DNA from: CBFGWV01 sp965652545
GTDB lineage: Bacteria; Pseudomonadota; Gammaproteobacteria; Competibacterales; Competibacteraceae
NCBI GenBank assembly: GCA_965652545.1
Contig: CBFGWV010000251.1
Coordinates: 1-7,155 of the forward strand
Direction of reading: 5' to 3'
Length of the DNA: 7,155 bases
Under the pieces are notes generated by a model that was not told where the DNA came from, ran no database searches, and saw only the letters and a program-made list of their open reading frames with translations. How positions within the stretch are numbered: position 1 is the first letter of the stretch; the number at the start of each line of letters is the position of its first letter. This document shows positions 1 to 5,484 of the stretch, piece by piece. The translations under genes were made by a program, and so were the position numbers.

Positions 1-38
1 TAGGGGTCGAATGCGGTCTCCAGGATCTCGACGGTCAT
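1..38 (-). CDS. moaE: molybdopterin synthase catalytic subunit MoaE, N-terminal fragment
   Basis: Only the first 12 codons are present; the frame runs off the left edge of the window. The fragment reads MTVEILETAFDP, which fits the start of MoaE, where an early TEAFDP-like segment is common. It begins 2 bp after the moaD stop codon on the same strand, and moaD-moaE adjacency is the usual arrangement, so translation is probably coupled. MoaE is the large subunit of molybdopterin synthase. It takes sulfur from the MoaD C-terminal thiocarboxylate and adds it to cyclic pyranopterin monophosphate. The call rests on the position after moaD plus a dozen residues, so identity is likely rather than proven; no catalytic residues are visible. 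Confidence 0.7.
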   Translation of the reverse strand, partial: MTVEILETAFDP

Positions 39-40
39 CG

Positions 41-277
41 TCAGCCGCCGGTCACAGGCGGGAAGAACGCAACCTCGTCGCCATCGCGTACCGGCTGGTC
101 GGGGCGGGCGTAGGTCTGGTTGACAGCAATCAAGGTATTGGCCGGGCGTGCGCGCTGGGGCCATAAGGCATCCCAGAGGCGCTCGACGGTCATGGTTGTC
201 TCGTCGGGCTCGATCTGGTCGCGGGCCTTGCCCAACTCGTCACGCAGGGCGGCAAAGTAACGCACGGTAATCGCCAT
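41..277 (-). CDS. moaD: molybdopterin synthase sulfur carrier subunit MoaD
   Basis: MoaD is the ubiquitin-like small subunit of molybdopterin synthase in cytoplasmic molybdenum cofactor synthesis. In the known pathway its C-terminal glycine is adenylated by MoeB, converted to a thiocarboxylate, and donates sulfur through MoaE. The 78-residue length is close to the usual size of about 80. The N-terminus (AITVRYFAALRDELG, residues 2-16) is the typical first strand and helix of the beta-grasp fold, and the protein ends FFPPVTGG (71-78), with the essential terminal Gly-Gly intact. No strong Shine-Dalgarno sequence precedes the ATG. It is the first gene of the visible moaDE unit: the gene upstream is divergent, and no moaA or moaC is adjacent. 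The family call is secure. Confidence 0.95.
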   Translation of the reverse strand: MAITVRYFAALRDELGKARDQIEPDETTMTVERLWDALWPQRARPANTLIAVNQTYARPDQPVRDGDEVAFFPPVTGG

Positions 278-421
278 AGTATCGATAAGACCGGTGGAGG
301 ACGGCAGTGTTCACCTTACCGCCGGGCGGCCGTCGAGCGCCAGGGTTTGGATGCGACGCCATCGCCCAGCGTATAGAATGCCTCGCTCGCATATATCAGT
401 GACCTCCTAAGGATCAGCCCG

Positions 422-766
422 ATGACAATTGAACGAATTGAGCCCGGCAAGCGCATGAGCGAGGCCGTCATCCACAATGGTGTCGTGTACTTGGCCGGTC
501 AGGTTGGCGAAGGGGATACCGTTGCAGCCCAGACGCGCGATGCGCTCAATGAGATCGAACGTCTTCTCGGTCTGGCCGGCTCGAGCAAGTCGCACATTCT
601 GCAGGCAACCATCTGGTTGGCCGATATTGCGGACTTCCAGGAAATGAACAGCGTGTGGGACGACTGGGTTGCCGAAGGCTGCGCCCCTGCCCGCGCGACA
701 GGCGAGTCGCGGCTTGCAGACAGCCGCTATCGGGTCGAGATTCTCATTACCGCCGCTGTCGCCTGA
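422..766 (+). CDS. RidA/YjgF-family protein, YoaB-like
   Basis: This 114-residue protein belongs to the Rid (YjgF/YER057c/UK114) family. It matches E. coli YoaB in length and in segments such as VIHNGVVY (16-23), ATIWLAD (62-68), the MNSVWDDWV run (75-83) and the C-terminal RVEI strand. Canonical RidA hydrolyses reactive enamine/imine intermediates such as 2-aminoacrylate released by PLP enzymes; the YoaB subgroup's own substrate is not settled. Arg91 in the APAR motif (88-91) lines up with RidA's substrate-binding Arg105, and Glu106 with the conserved C-terminal acid, so deaminase chemistry is possible. The start is supported by AAGGA at 409-413, 8 nt before the ATG. A TATAGAAT string at 372-379 could be a -10 element, though I see no convincing -35. 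A hairpin begins 14 nt after the stop. It appears monocistronic. Confidence 0.9.
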   Translation: MTIERIEPGKRMSEAVIHNGVVYLAGQVGEGDTVAAQTRDALNEIERLLGLAGSSKSHILQATIWLADIADFQEMNSVWDDWVAEGCAPARATGESRLADSRYRVEILITAAVA

Positions 767-780
767 TCTCACATCGTCCG

Positions 781-815
781 GCCAGGGGTAGGCGCGCGAT
801 AGCGCCGCCCCTGGC
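781..815 (+). terminator. GC-rich hairpin after the Rid gene
   Basis: An 8-bp perfect outer stem (781-788 with 808-815, GCCAGGGG/CCCCTGGC) encloses a small internal loop, then a 5-bp inner stem (791-795 with 802-806, GGCGC/GCGCC) capped by a 6-nt loop. It starts just after the Rid gene stop, the expected place for a terminator. No T-run follows (the next bases are GAGTGGG), so it is not a textbook intrinsic terminator. It could act as a weak terminator or an RNA 3'-end stabiliser. Confidence 0.5.
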
Positions 816-822
816 GAGTGGG

Positions 823-854
823 TTCAGTCCAAATTCAGATCTTTCGACCATACT
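823..854 (+). promoter_or_regulatory. candidate response-regulator box and promoter of the PepSY-phoPQ-like operon
   Basis: TTCAG occurs at 823-827 and again at 834-838, a tandem direct repeat with an 11-bp period. OmpR/PhoB-family regulators such as PhoP bind tandem direct repeats of about this spacing; the repeat is seen, the binding is inferred. A possible -10 (CATACT, 849-854, 4 of 6 consensus positions) lies 9 nt beyond the second hexamer, close to the layout of PhoP-activated promoters, where the box replaces the -35. A start 7-8 nt past the -10 would fall on or next to the ATG at 862. The repeats do not match the enterobacterial TGTTTA half-site, so the call is tentative. Confidence 0.35.
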
Positions 855-861
855 TGGGTGC

Positions 862-1131
862 ATGAATCGTCTTCGTCCGTTTCCTCATACCCGTGTGTGG
901 CCTCTGGTCCTTGCCGCTGTCCTGGCGCTGACCGGGTCGGCGGCACTCGCCGATGACCGCGACACCGAACGCGCCGCCAAGGAGGCGCGCGACCGCAGTG
1001 GCGGTCAGGTGCTCAGGGTGACGCCGGATAACGGAAACAACAACGGCGGTTATCGCGCAAAAGTGCTCACGCCGGATGGAAAGATCCGAACGCTGCGGGT
1101 AGGCGGCGAAGGCAACCGGGACAAGAACTAA
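862..1131 (+). CDS. small secreted PepSY-like protein
   Basis: This is an 89-residue exported protein. Residues 1-30 form a signal peptide: a basic start, a hydrophobic core (about 13-25) and an Ala-Leu-Ala cleavage site before Asp31, leaving a mature protein of about 59 residues. The mature part has a helix-like segment (AAKEARDRSGG), then QVLRV, an Asn/Gly-rich linker (NGNNNGG) and YRAKVLTPDGKIRTLRV, the pattern of a single PepSY-like helix-strand-strand unit. PepSY domains are small extracytoplasmic modules often found beside peptidases or two-component systems; their ligands are mostly unknown. It leads the operon, 15 bp before the response regulator. The ATG at 862 is chosen because later starts would remove the basic n-region, although its Shine-Dalgarno sequence is poor. 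Modulation of the downstream kinase in the periplasm is inference. Confidence 0.8.
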   Translation: MNRLRPFPHTRVWPLVLAAVLALTGSAALADDRDTERAAKEARDRSGGQVLRVTPDNGNNNGGYRAKVLTPDGKIRTLRVGGEGNRDKN

Positions 1132-1146
1132 CCAAGCAGGCGGACC

Positions 1147-1827
1147 ATGCGGATACTGATCGTCGAGGACGAAGCGACGCTGCGCCGGCAACTGGCCGAG
1201 CAATTGCGAAAAGCCGGTTATGCCGTCGATGAGGCCGAGGACGGCCGGGACGGCGAGTTCAAGGGGCTTGAGTATCCACTGGACCTCGCGGTTGTCGATC
1301 TGGGTTTGCCCGACTGCGATGGCGTGGATCTGATCCGCAGTTGGCGTGCCGCCGAGAAACGCTTCCCCGTGCTCATCCTCACCGCCCGAGGGCGGTGGCA
1401 GGACAAGGTTTCCGGCCTGGAGGCGGGCGCGGACGACTACTTGGTCAAACCGTTCCATGTCGAAGAGCTCCAGGCGAGACTGAAAGCGTTGCTGCGCCGC
1501 AGCGAGGGGTGGGCGCAACCCTTGATCGAGTGTCCACCGGTGGGGCTCGACACCGCCAGCCAACAGGTGTCTGTGAACGGCCAGCCGGTCGAACTCACTG
1601 CGTACGAATACCGTTTGCTGCACTACCTGATGCTTCACGCCGGTAAAGTGGTATCGAAGACCGAGCTGTCCGATCACCTCTACGAGGAGGACGCTGATCG
1701 CGACAGCAACGTGCTGGAAGTGCTGGTTGGCCGCTTGCGCCGGAAACTGGACCCGGACAAGTCTCTCAACCCGATCGACACCTTGCGCGGCCGGGGCTAT
1801 GTGTTCCGGCTGGATAGATCCGCCTGA
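1147..1827 (+). CDS. phoP: PhoP-like response regulator, OmpR/PhoB family
   Basis: This is a 226-residue cytoplasmic transcription factor. The receiver domain (about 1-118) has acidic Glu7/Asp8/Glu9, the phosphoacceptor Asp51 (VVDLGLPD), Thr79 and Lys101 (KPFH). A winged-helix DNA-binding domain (about 127-224) carries ELTAYEYRLL, GKVVSK, a recognition-helix region (NVLEVLVGRLRRKL) and the wing ending RGRGYVF. WQDKV (84-88), AGADDY and KPFHVEE match E. coli PhoP closely. On that family pattern it should be phosphorylated by the kinase encoded 5 bp downstream and bind tandem direct repeats. The start follows AGGCGGA at 1138-1144, 15 nt after the PepSY gene stop. No key residue is missing. The regulon and stimulus cannot be read from the gene, so phoP means family resemblance, not proven Mg2+ control. 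Confidence 0.9.
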   Translation: MRILIVEDEATLRRQLAEQLRKAGYAVDEAEDGRDGEFKGLEYPLDLAVVDLGLPDCDGVDLIRSWRAAEKRFPVLILTARGRWQDKVSGLEAGADDYLVKPFHVEELQARLKALLRRSEGWAQPLIECPPVGLDTASQQVSVNGQPVELTAYEYRLLHYLMLHAGKVVSKTELSDHLYEEDADRDSNVLEVLVGRLRRKLDPDKSLNPIDTLRGRGYVFRLDRSA

Positions 1828-1832
1828 CGACG

Positions 1833-3176
1833 ATGCGTTCGCTGCAGGCGCGGCTGGTTCTCTCGGCCAGTGTCACCTTGCTAGCCTTCTTCGGCTTGTC
1901 CGCGCTGGCGCTGGATGCCGCATTCCGCAACAGCACGTTCGCCGCGGCCCAGGAGCGTTTGCAGGCCCAGGTCTATATGTTGCTCGGCGTGACGGATGTC
2001 GATGCCAGCAGTCGGCTCATCGTGCCCGAGGCCCTGCCCGAGAGTCGGCTCGGGGCGCCACTGTCGGGGCTGTATGCCGGTATCACCGACCGCAAGGGGG
2101 AGATCCTATGGCAATCCCGTTCGCTGCTCGGACGGGTGGCCCCGGTCATCACGCACACGTCGGCACCGGGTGAGCCCCAATTTCATGACGATTTGGAGTC
2201 CACCGATCTGCTGGTCCTGAGTTTCGCAGTGGACTGGGAATACGCCGTGGATCAGTACAAGCGGCTCATTTTCTGGGTGGCGGAGGATCGGCGTGCTGTC
2301 GAGGTGCAGATCACCCGTTTCCGTCGCACATTGGGTTTGGGGTTGATCGGCGCCTCGCTTCTGCTTGTTCTGGTCCAGGGCGGCATCCTGCGCTGGAGCC
2401 TCCGGCCGCTGCGGCATGCGCGTCAGCAGGTGGACGCCATCCGTCGCGGCGAGCGCAGTGAGTTGCAAGGGCCGTTTCCACGCGAACTGCAGCCCTTGGC
2501 CGTGGCCATGAACGAGCTGTTGGTGCAGCGCCAGCAGCGCCTGGAACGCTATCGCAACGCACTGGGGGACCTGGCCCACAGCCTCAAGACGCCGCTGGCG
2601 GTGCTCGATGGCGCGCTCAATCACGATAATGGCGAGGATCTGCGGCACACACTGCGCGAGCAGATCGGGCGGATGAACCGTACTGTGGATTATCAACTGC
2701 AGCGGGCGGCCGCGTCCGGTCACGGCTCGTTGGGTTCGGCGGTCATGCTCGCACCGCTGGTGGACAAGGTCCTGGCCGCCCTCGGCAAGGTGTATCGCGA
2801 CAAGGGTTTGCGTATCGAAGCGGATGTGCCGCGCTCCGTCGTGGTCACGGGCGATGAGGGCGACTGGTACGAGATCATCGGCAATCTGGCGGACAACGCC
2901 TGCAAATGGGCCAGTTCAGGGGTTGATGTGCGTGCCAGCGTGCGCGAGGGACGACTCTCCGTCGAGGTGATCGACGATGGCCCCGGTGTGTCTCCGGAGC
3001 ACCGCCGACGCATTCTCGAGCGCGGTGCCCGCGCCAGTGCCGAGGTTGCCGGGCACGGTATTGGACTGGCCGTGGTGCGCGACTTGGTCGAGGACAACTA
3101 CGGTGGGCGCCTGGAGATCACTACGTCGGATAAGGGTGGGGCCAAAATCCGCGTGAGCCTGCGGGCGGGAAGCTGA
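1833..3176 (+). CDS. phoQ: PhoQ-like sensor histidine kinase
   Basis: This 447-residue inner-membrane kinase has a first transmembrane segment at about 7-29, a periplasmic sensor of about 135 residues, a second transmembrane segment at about 167-186, a HAMP-like linker (about 187-240), and DHp and ATPase domains. The H-box DLAHSLKTPLAVL has the phosphoacceptor His249; the N-box NLADNACKWA has Asn355; the G1 box is DDGPG (381-385) and the G2 box GHGIGLAV (407-414). The HSLKTPLAVL and DNACK wording is typical of PhoQ. The sensor lacks PhoQ's contiguous acidic cluster; the nearest acidic stretch (Glu114, Asp119, Asp120, Glu122, Asp125) is dispersed, so the signal may not be divalent cations. The gene begins 5 bp after the regulator's stop. 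Its 3' end is 24 bp from a convergent gene, with no clear terminator between. Confidence 0.9.
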   Translation: MRSLQARLVLSASVTLLAFFGLSALALDAAFRNSTFAAAQERLQAQVYMLLGVTDVDASSRLIVPEALPESRLGAPLSGLYAGITDRKGEILWQSRSLLGRVAPVITHTSAPGEPQFHDDLESTDLLVLSFAVDWEYAVDQYKRLIFWVAEDRRAVEVQITRFRRTLGLGLIGASLLLVLVQGGILRWSLRPLRHARQQVDAIRRGERSELQGPFPRELQPLAVAMNELLVQRQQRLERYRNALGDLAHSLKTPLAVLDGALNHDNGEDLRHTLREQIGRMNRTVDYQLQRAAASGHGSLGSAVMLAPLVDKVLAALGKVYRDKGLRIEADVPRSVVVTGDEGDWYEIIGNLADNACKWASSGVDVRASVREGRLSVEVIDDGPGVSPEHRRRILERGARASAEVAGHGIGLAVVRDLVEDNYGGRLEITTSDKGGAKIRVSLRAGS

Positions 3177-3200
3177 CCCGGCTGCGCCCTGGCCGTCCGG

Positions 3201-3659
3201 CTACTCCATCTGTGCGATCAATGCCGCCAACTGCGGGTTACGGCTGATCGGATACAGAGAGAACGTGCCTTGCCCCGTGGCGACCAGGGTGTCGCGACGC
3301 TGCTCTGTGATGCGGGCATGGCAGACGACGAGCTTGGTGCCGGTGAAGTCGATCTGCGCCGTCCCCAGCAAGGTGTCGCCGGCGGCGGCACGGTTGAGAA
3401 AGTTCATCTTGAACTCAACCGTGGCGCACAGCTTGTTGTGGGGAATGGCCCAGGTGAGTGCCGTAAGCCCCAATGTGGCATCCATCATTGCGGCGATGAC
3501 ACCGCCATGACAGTGGCCGGCGGATGCCTCGTGACGATTGTCCAGGGGCAGAAGGTAGCGAATGTCTCCTGGCCCGAGCACCTGCAGCGTCAAGCCGAGA
3601 GTGGCGTCGAAGTGGCTCAGTGAATTGAACACGCGGGTGAAGGCATCGGCATTGAGCAT
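3201..3659 (-). CDS. PaaI-like hotdog-fold thioesterase
   Basis: This 152-residue cytoplasmic protein has the PaaI/hotdog acyl-CoA thioesterase pattern. His51-Gly-Gly53 (HGGVIAAMMD) opens the central helix, with Asp60 as the likely general base or nucleophile. It is followed by TVEFKMNFLNRA (80-91), the characteristic beta strand and turn. Such enzymes usually work as tetramers hydrolysing aryl- or acyl-CoA thioesters; the substrate here cannot be read from sequence. It follows the antiporter gene by 15 bp. Its ribosome binding site (TAAGGAG, minus strand 3677-3671) contains the antiporter stop codon TAA, so the two are very probably cotranscribed and translationally coupled. No functional link between thioester cleavage and K+/H+ exchange is apparent. 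The start is well supported by that site, 11 nt upstream. Confidence 0.9.
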   Translation of the reverse strand: MLNADAFTRVFNSLSHFDATLGLTLQVLGPGDIRYLLPLDNRHEASAGHCHGGVIAAMMDATLGLTALTWAIPHNKLCATVEFKMNFLNRAAAGDTLLGTAQIDFTGTKLVVCHARITEQRRDTLVATGQGTFSLYPISRNPQLAALIAQME

Positions 3660-3674
3660 AGTGTTCGTCTCTCC

Positions 3675-5393
3675 TTACGGTGTCAGCTTCAGCCCGACCT
3701 TGGTGACCCGGTCGCCTTTCATTTCGCGCACCACCAGTGTAAGGCTGCCCAGCCGCAGGGTGTCGCCTACCACCGGATGGCGCTGCACCGTGTGGTGGAA
3801 GGCTTCATCCAGCGTCATCGAGGCCACCGCATCGTCGATGGGTGAGCTGTACAGCTTGGCGATGTCGCCAAGCAGGGCCTGGCCATCCAGGACGAAGCTT
3901 CCGTAGAACGCCTGCTCGGCGCGCTCGCGCCGGCTCGATGCGGAGTCCAACAGGCGGTCGAGTTCGGCAATGTGGGCTTGTTGACAGAGGAACAGCAGAA
4001 TGTCGCCGGCAGCCAGTACCAGGGTCGCTGCATCGGCTTGGACATGATGGTCACGGATGACACCGGCGATCTCCGCACCCGCCGGCCAGCGGATGGTACC
4101 GGCTTGGCGACCGAGCAAACCACTGTCGGGTCCGACGCCATAGACAGCGATGCTGTGGCCGGGGTGATCAAGGAGCTCCAGATCCATCGATGTCACGCGA
4201 TTCTGTTTGGAAGGCAGCATCAGCCCCAACCGGTGAGCGGCAGGCGCCACCGTCCAACCTTGTACAACCAACGAGACCAGCACGACGAAAAAGGCGACAT
4301 AAAAGTACAGCGCCGCATTCTCCACACCCGCCAGCCAGGGAAACAACGCCAGCACGATAGGAACCGCCCCACGCAACCCCACCCAACTGATGAACAGTTT
4401 CTCCTTGCGCGGAAAGCCAAAGGGCAACAGGCACAACCACACCGCCAGCGGACGCGCGACAAAGATCAGCGTCAGCGCGATCAGCAGTGCGGGCAGGGCG
4501 ACCTCCAGCAGCAGGTGCGGTGTGACCAGAAGACCGAGCATGAGGAACAGGGCTATTTGCGACAGCCAGGCGATGCCATCGTGAAAACGCTGGATATCGG
4601 AGATCCCGCGGGTCTTTCGGTTGCCCAGCAACAGCCCGGCAAGATAGACCGCCAGGAATCCGCTGCCTCCCGCCGAGGCGGTGATGCCGAACACCGTCAG
4701 CCCGCCGGCCAGGGCAAACAATGGTCTCAGGCTCACCGGAAGCGCCAGCCAGCGCAGTCCGCCGATCAATACCAGCCCGCCGAGTACGCCGCCCACGCCG
4801 CCGAGGCCGATCTGCATGGCGAAGGCCTCGGGCAAGGTCCACCACTCGCTGGACATCTCCCCTGTGAGATAACCCGTCAGTACCAGTGTGAGAAAAATTG
4901 CCATCGGATCGTTGCTGCCCGATTCGATCTCCAGCGTCGCCGCGGTGCGCTCGTTAATGGCCAGTCCCCGGCCGTGCAGCACCGAGAAGACTGCGGCGGC
5001 ATCGGTTGAGCCGACGATGGCACCGATGAGCAAGCCCTCCATCCACGGCAGGTCCAGGGCCCACGATGCGATCAAACCGGTGATGCCCGCGGTCACCGCC
5101 ACGCCGATGGTGGCAAGTAAAAGGGCCGGCTTGAGGCCGACACGGAAGCTCGAAAACGGTGTTCGCAACCCACCGTCGAACAGGATGACTGCCAGCGCGA
5201 GACTGCCGATGAGCTGCGCACTGAGGATATTGTCGTAGTCGATACCTCCCGGCCCGTCCTCGCCGGCGAGCATGCCCAGGGCCAGGAACACCAGCAGCAG
5301 GGGCAGCCCGACGCGGGTTGCGACCACGCTGCCGAGAATGCTGACGAATCCCAGTAGCGCGGCTATCAGGATGATGTGATTGGAAAGCTCCAT
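3675..5393 (-). CDS. cvrA: K+/H+ antiporter, CvrA/NhaP2 type (CPA1)
   Basis: This 572-residue inner-membrane cation/proton antiporter resembles E. coli CvrA (NhaP2), used in K+ and volume homeostasis. Residues 1 to about 390 are the transporter, with roughly a dozen hydrophobic segments. Ion-path motifs are intact: GSTDAAAVFS with Thr130/Asp131, ESGSNDPMA with Asn161/Asp162, and WVGLRGAVPI with Arg341. A cytoplasmic tail follows: a TrkA-C (RCK_C)-like domain (about 402-482) and a CorC/HlyC-type transporter-associated domain (about 495-570), the same order as in CvrA, so regulation by a cytoplasmic ligand is expected. The ion (K+ rather than Na+) is inferred from family resemblance. No strong Shine-Dalgarno sequence precedes the ATG. 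It is divergent from aroC, with a TATGAT -10-like element on its strand about 39 bp upstream. Confidence 0.92.
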   Translation of the reverse strand: MELSNHIILIAALLGFVSILGSVVATRVGLPLLLVFLALGMLAGEDGPGGIDYDNILSAQLIGSLALAVILFDGGLRTPFSSFRVGLKPALLLATIGVAVTAGITGLIASWALDLPWMEGLLIGAIVGSTDAAAVFSVLHGRGLAINERTAATLEIESGSNDPMAIFLTLVLTGYLTGEMSSEWWTLPEAFAMQIGLGGVGGVLGGLVLIGGLRWLALPVSLRPLFALAGGLTVFGITASAGGSGFLAVYLAGLLLGNRKTRGISDIQRFHDGIAWLSQIALFLMLGLLVTPHLLLEVALPALLIALTLIFVARPLAVWLCLLPFGFPRKEKLFISWVGLRGAVPIVLALFPWLAGVENAALYFYVAFFVVLVSLVVQGWTVAPAAHRLGLMLPSKQNRVTSMDLELLDHPGHSIAVYGVGPDSGLLGRQAGTIRWPAGAEIAGVIRDHHVQADAATLVLAAGDILLFLCQQAHIAELDRLLDSASSRRERAEQAFYGSFVLDGQALLGDIAKLYSSPIDDAVASMTLDEAFHHTVQRHPVVGDTLRLGSLTLVVREMKGDRVTKVGLKLTP

Positions 5394-5422
5394 GTGTAGG
5401 GGTGAAATCCGTGTGGGCGGGC

Positions 5423-5440
5423 GGATATGGCATCATACCC
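5423..5440. promoter_or_regulatory. imperfect palindrome in the antiporter/aroC divergent promoter region
   Basis: GGATATG (5423-5429) and CATACCC (5434-5440) form a 7-bp inverted repeat, 6 of 7 matching, around a GCAT centre, in the 91-bp gap between the divergent genes. It covers a minus-strand TATGAT (5437-5432, 5 of 6 matches to a -10) that could serve the antiporter, and a plus-strand TGG-CATCAT (5428-5436) resembling a weak extended -10 for aroC. No good -35 is seen for either. A regulator here could affect both genes; this is inference from position and symmetry. Confidence 0.3.
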
Positions 5441-5484
5441 GACCCCGTGGCGACCCTCGTTCTCAACGATGCTGGAAATCCCTC

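Noticed and set aside
407..772. A 121-codon minus-strand frame covering the Rid gene almost exactly.
   Set aside because: The plus-strand product is a clear YoaB-like protein with a ribosome binding site; this frame is its antisense shadow.
835..1677. A 280-codon minus-strand open frame opposite the PepSY and response regulator genes.
   Set aside because: It is a shadow of the GC-rich coding strand; the opposite strand encodes a complete PhoP-like regulator with all motifs, and the antisense translation resembles no family.
3177..3200. A bidirectional terminator between the convergent kinase and thioesterase genes.
   Set aside because: The 24-bp gap shows no stem longer than a few pairs and no T-run on either strand.
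3972..5009. A 345-codon plus-strand open frame within the antiporter gene.
   Set aside because: Its Gln/Arg-rich, low-complexity translation is typical of antisense to a hydrophobic membrane protein in GC-rich DNA; the antiporter frame has intact motifs throughout.
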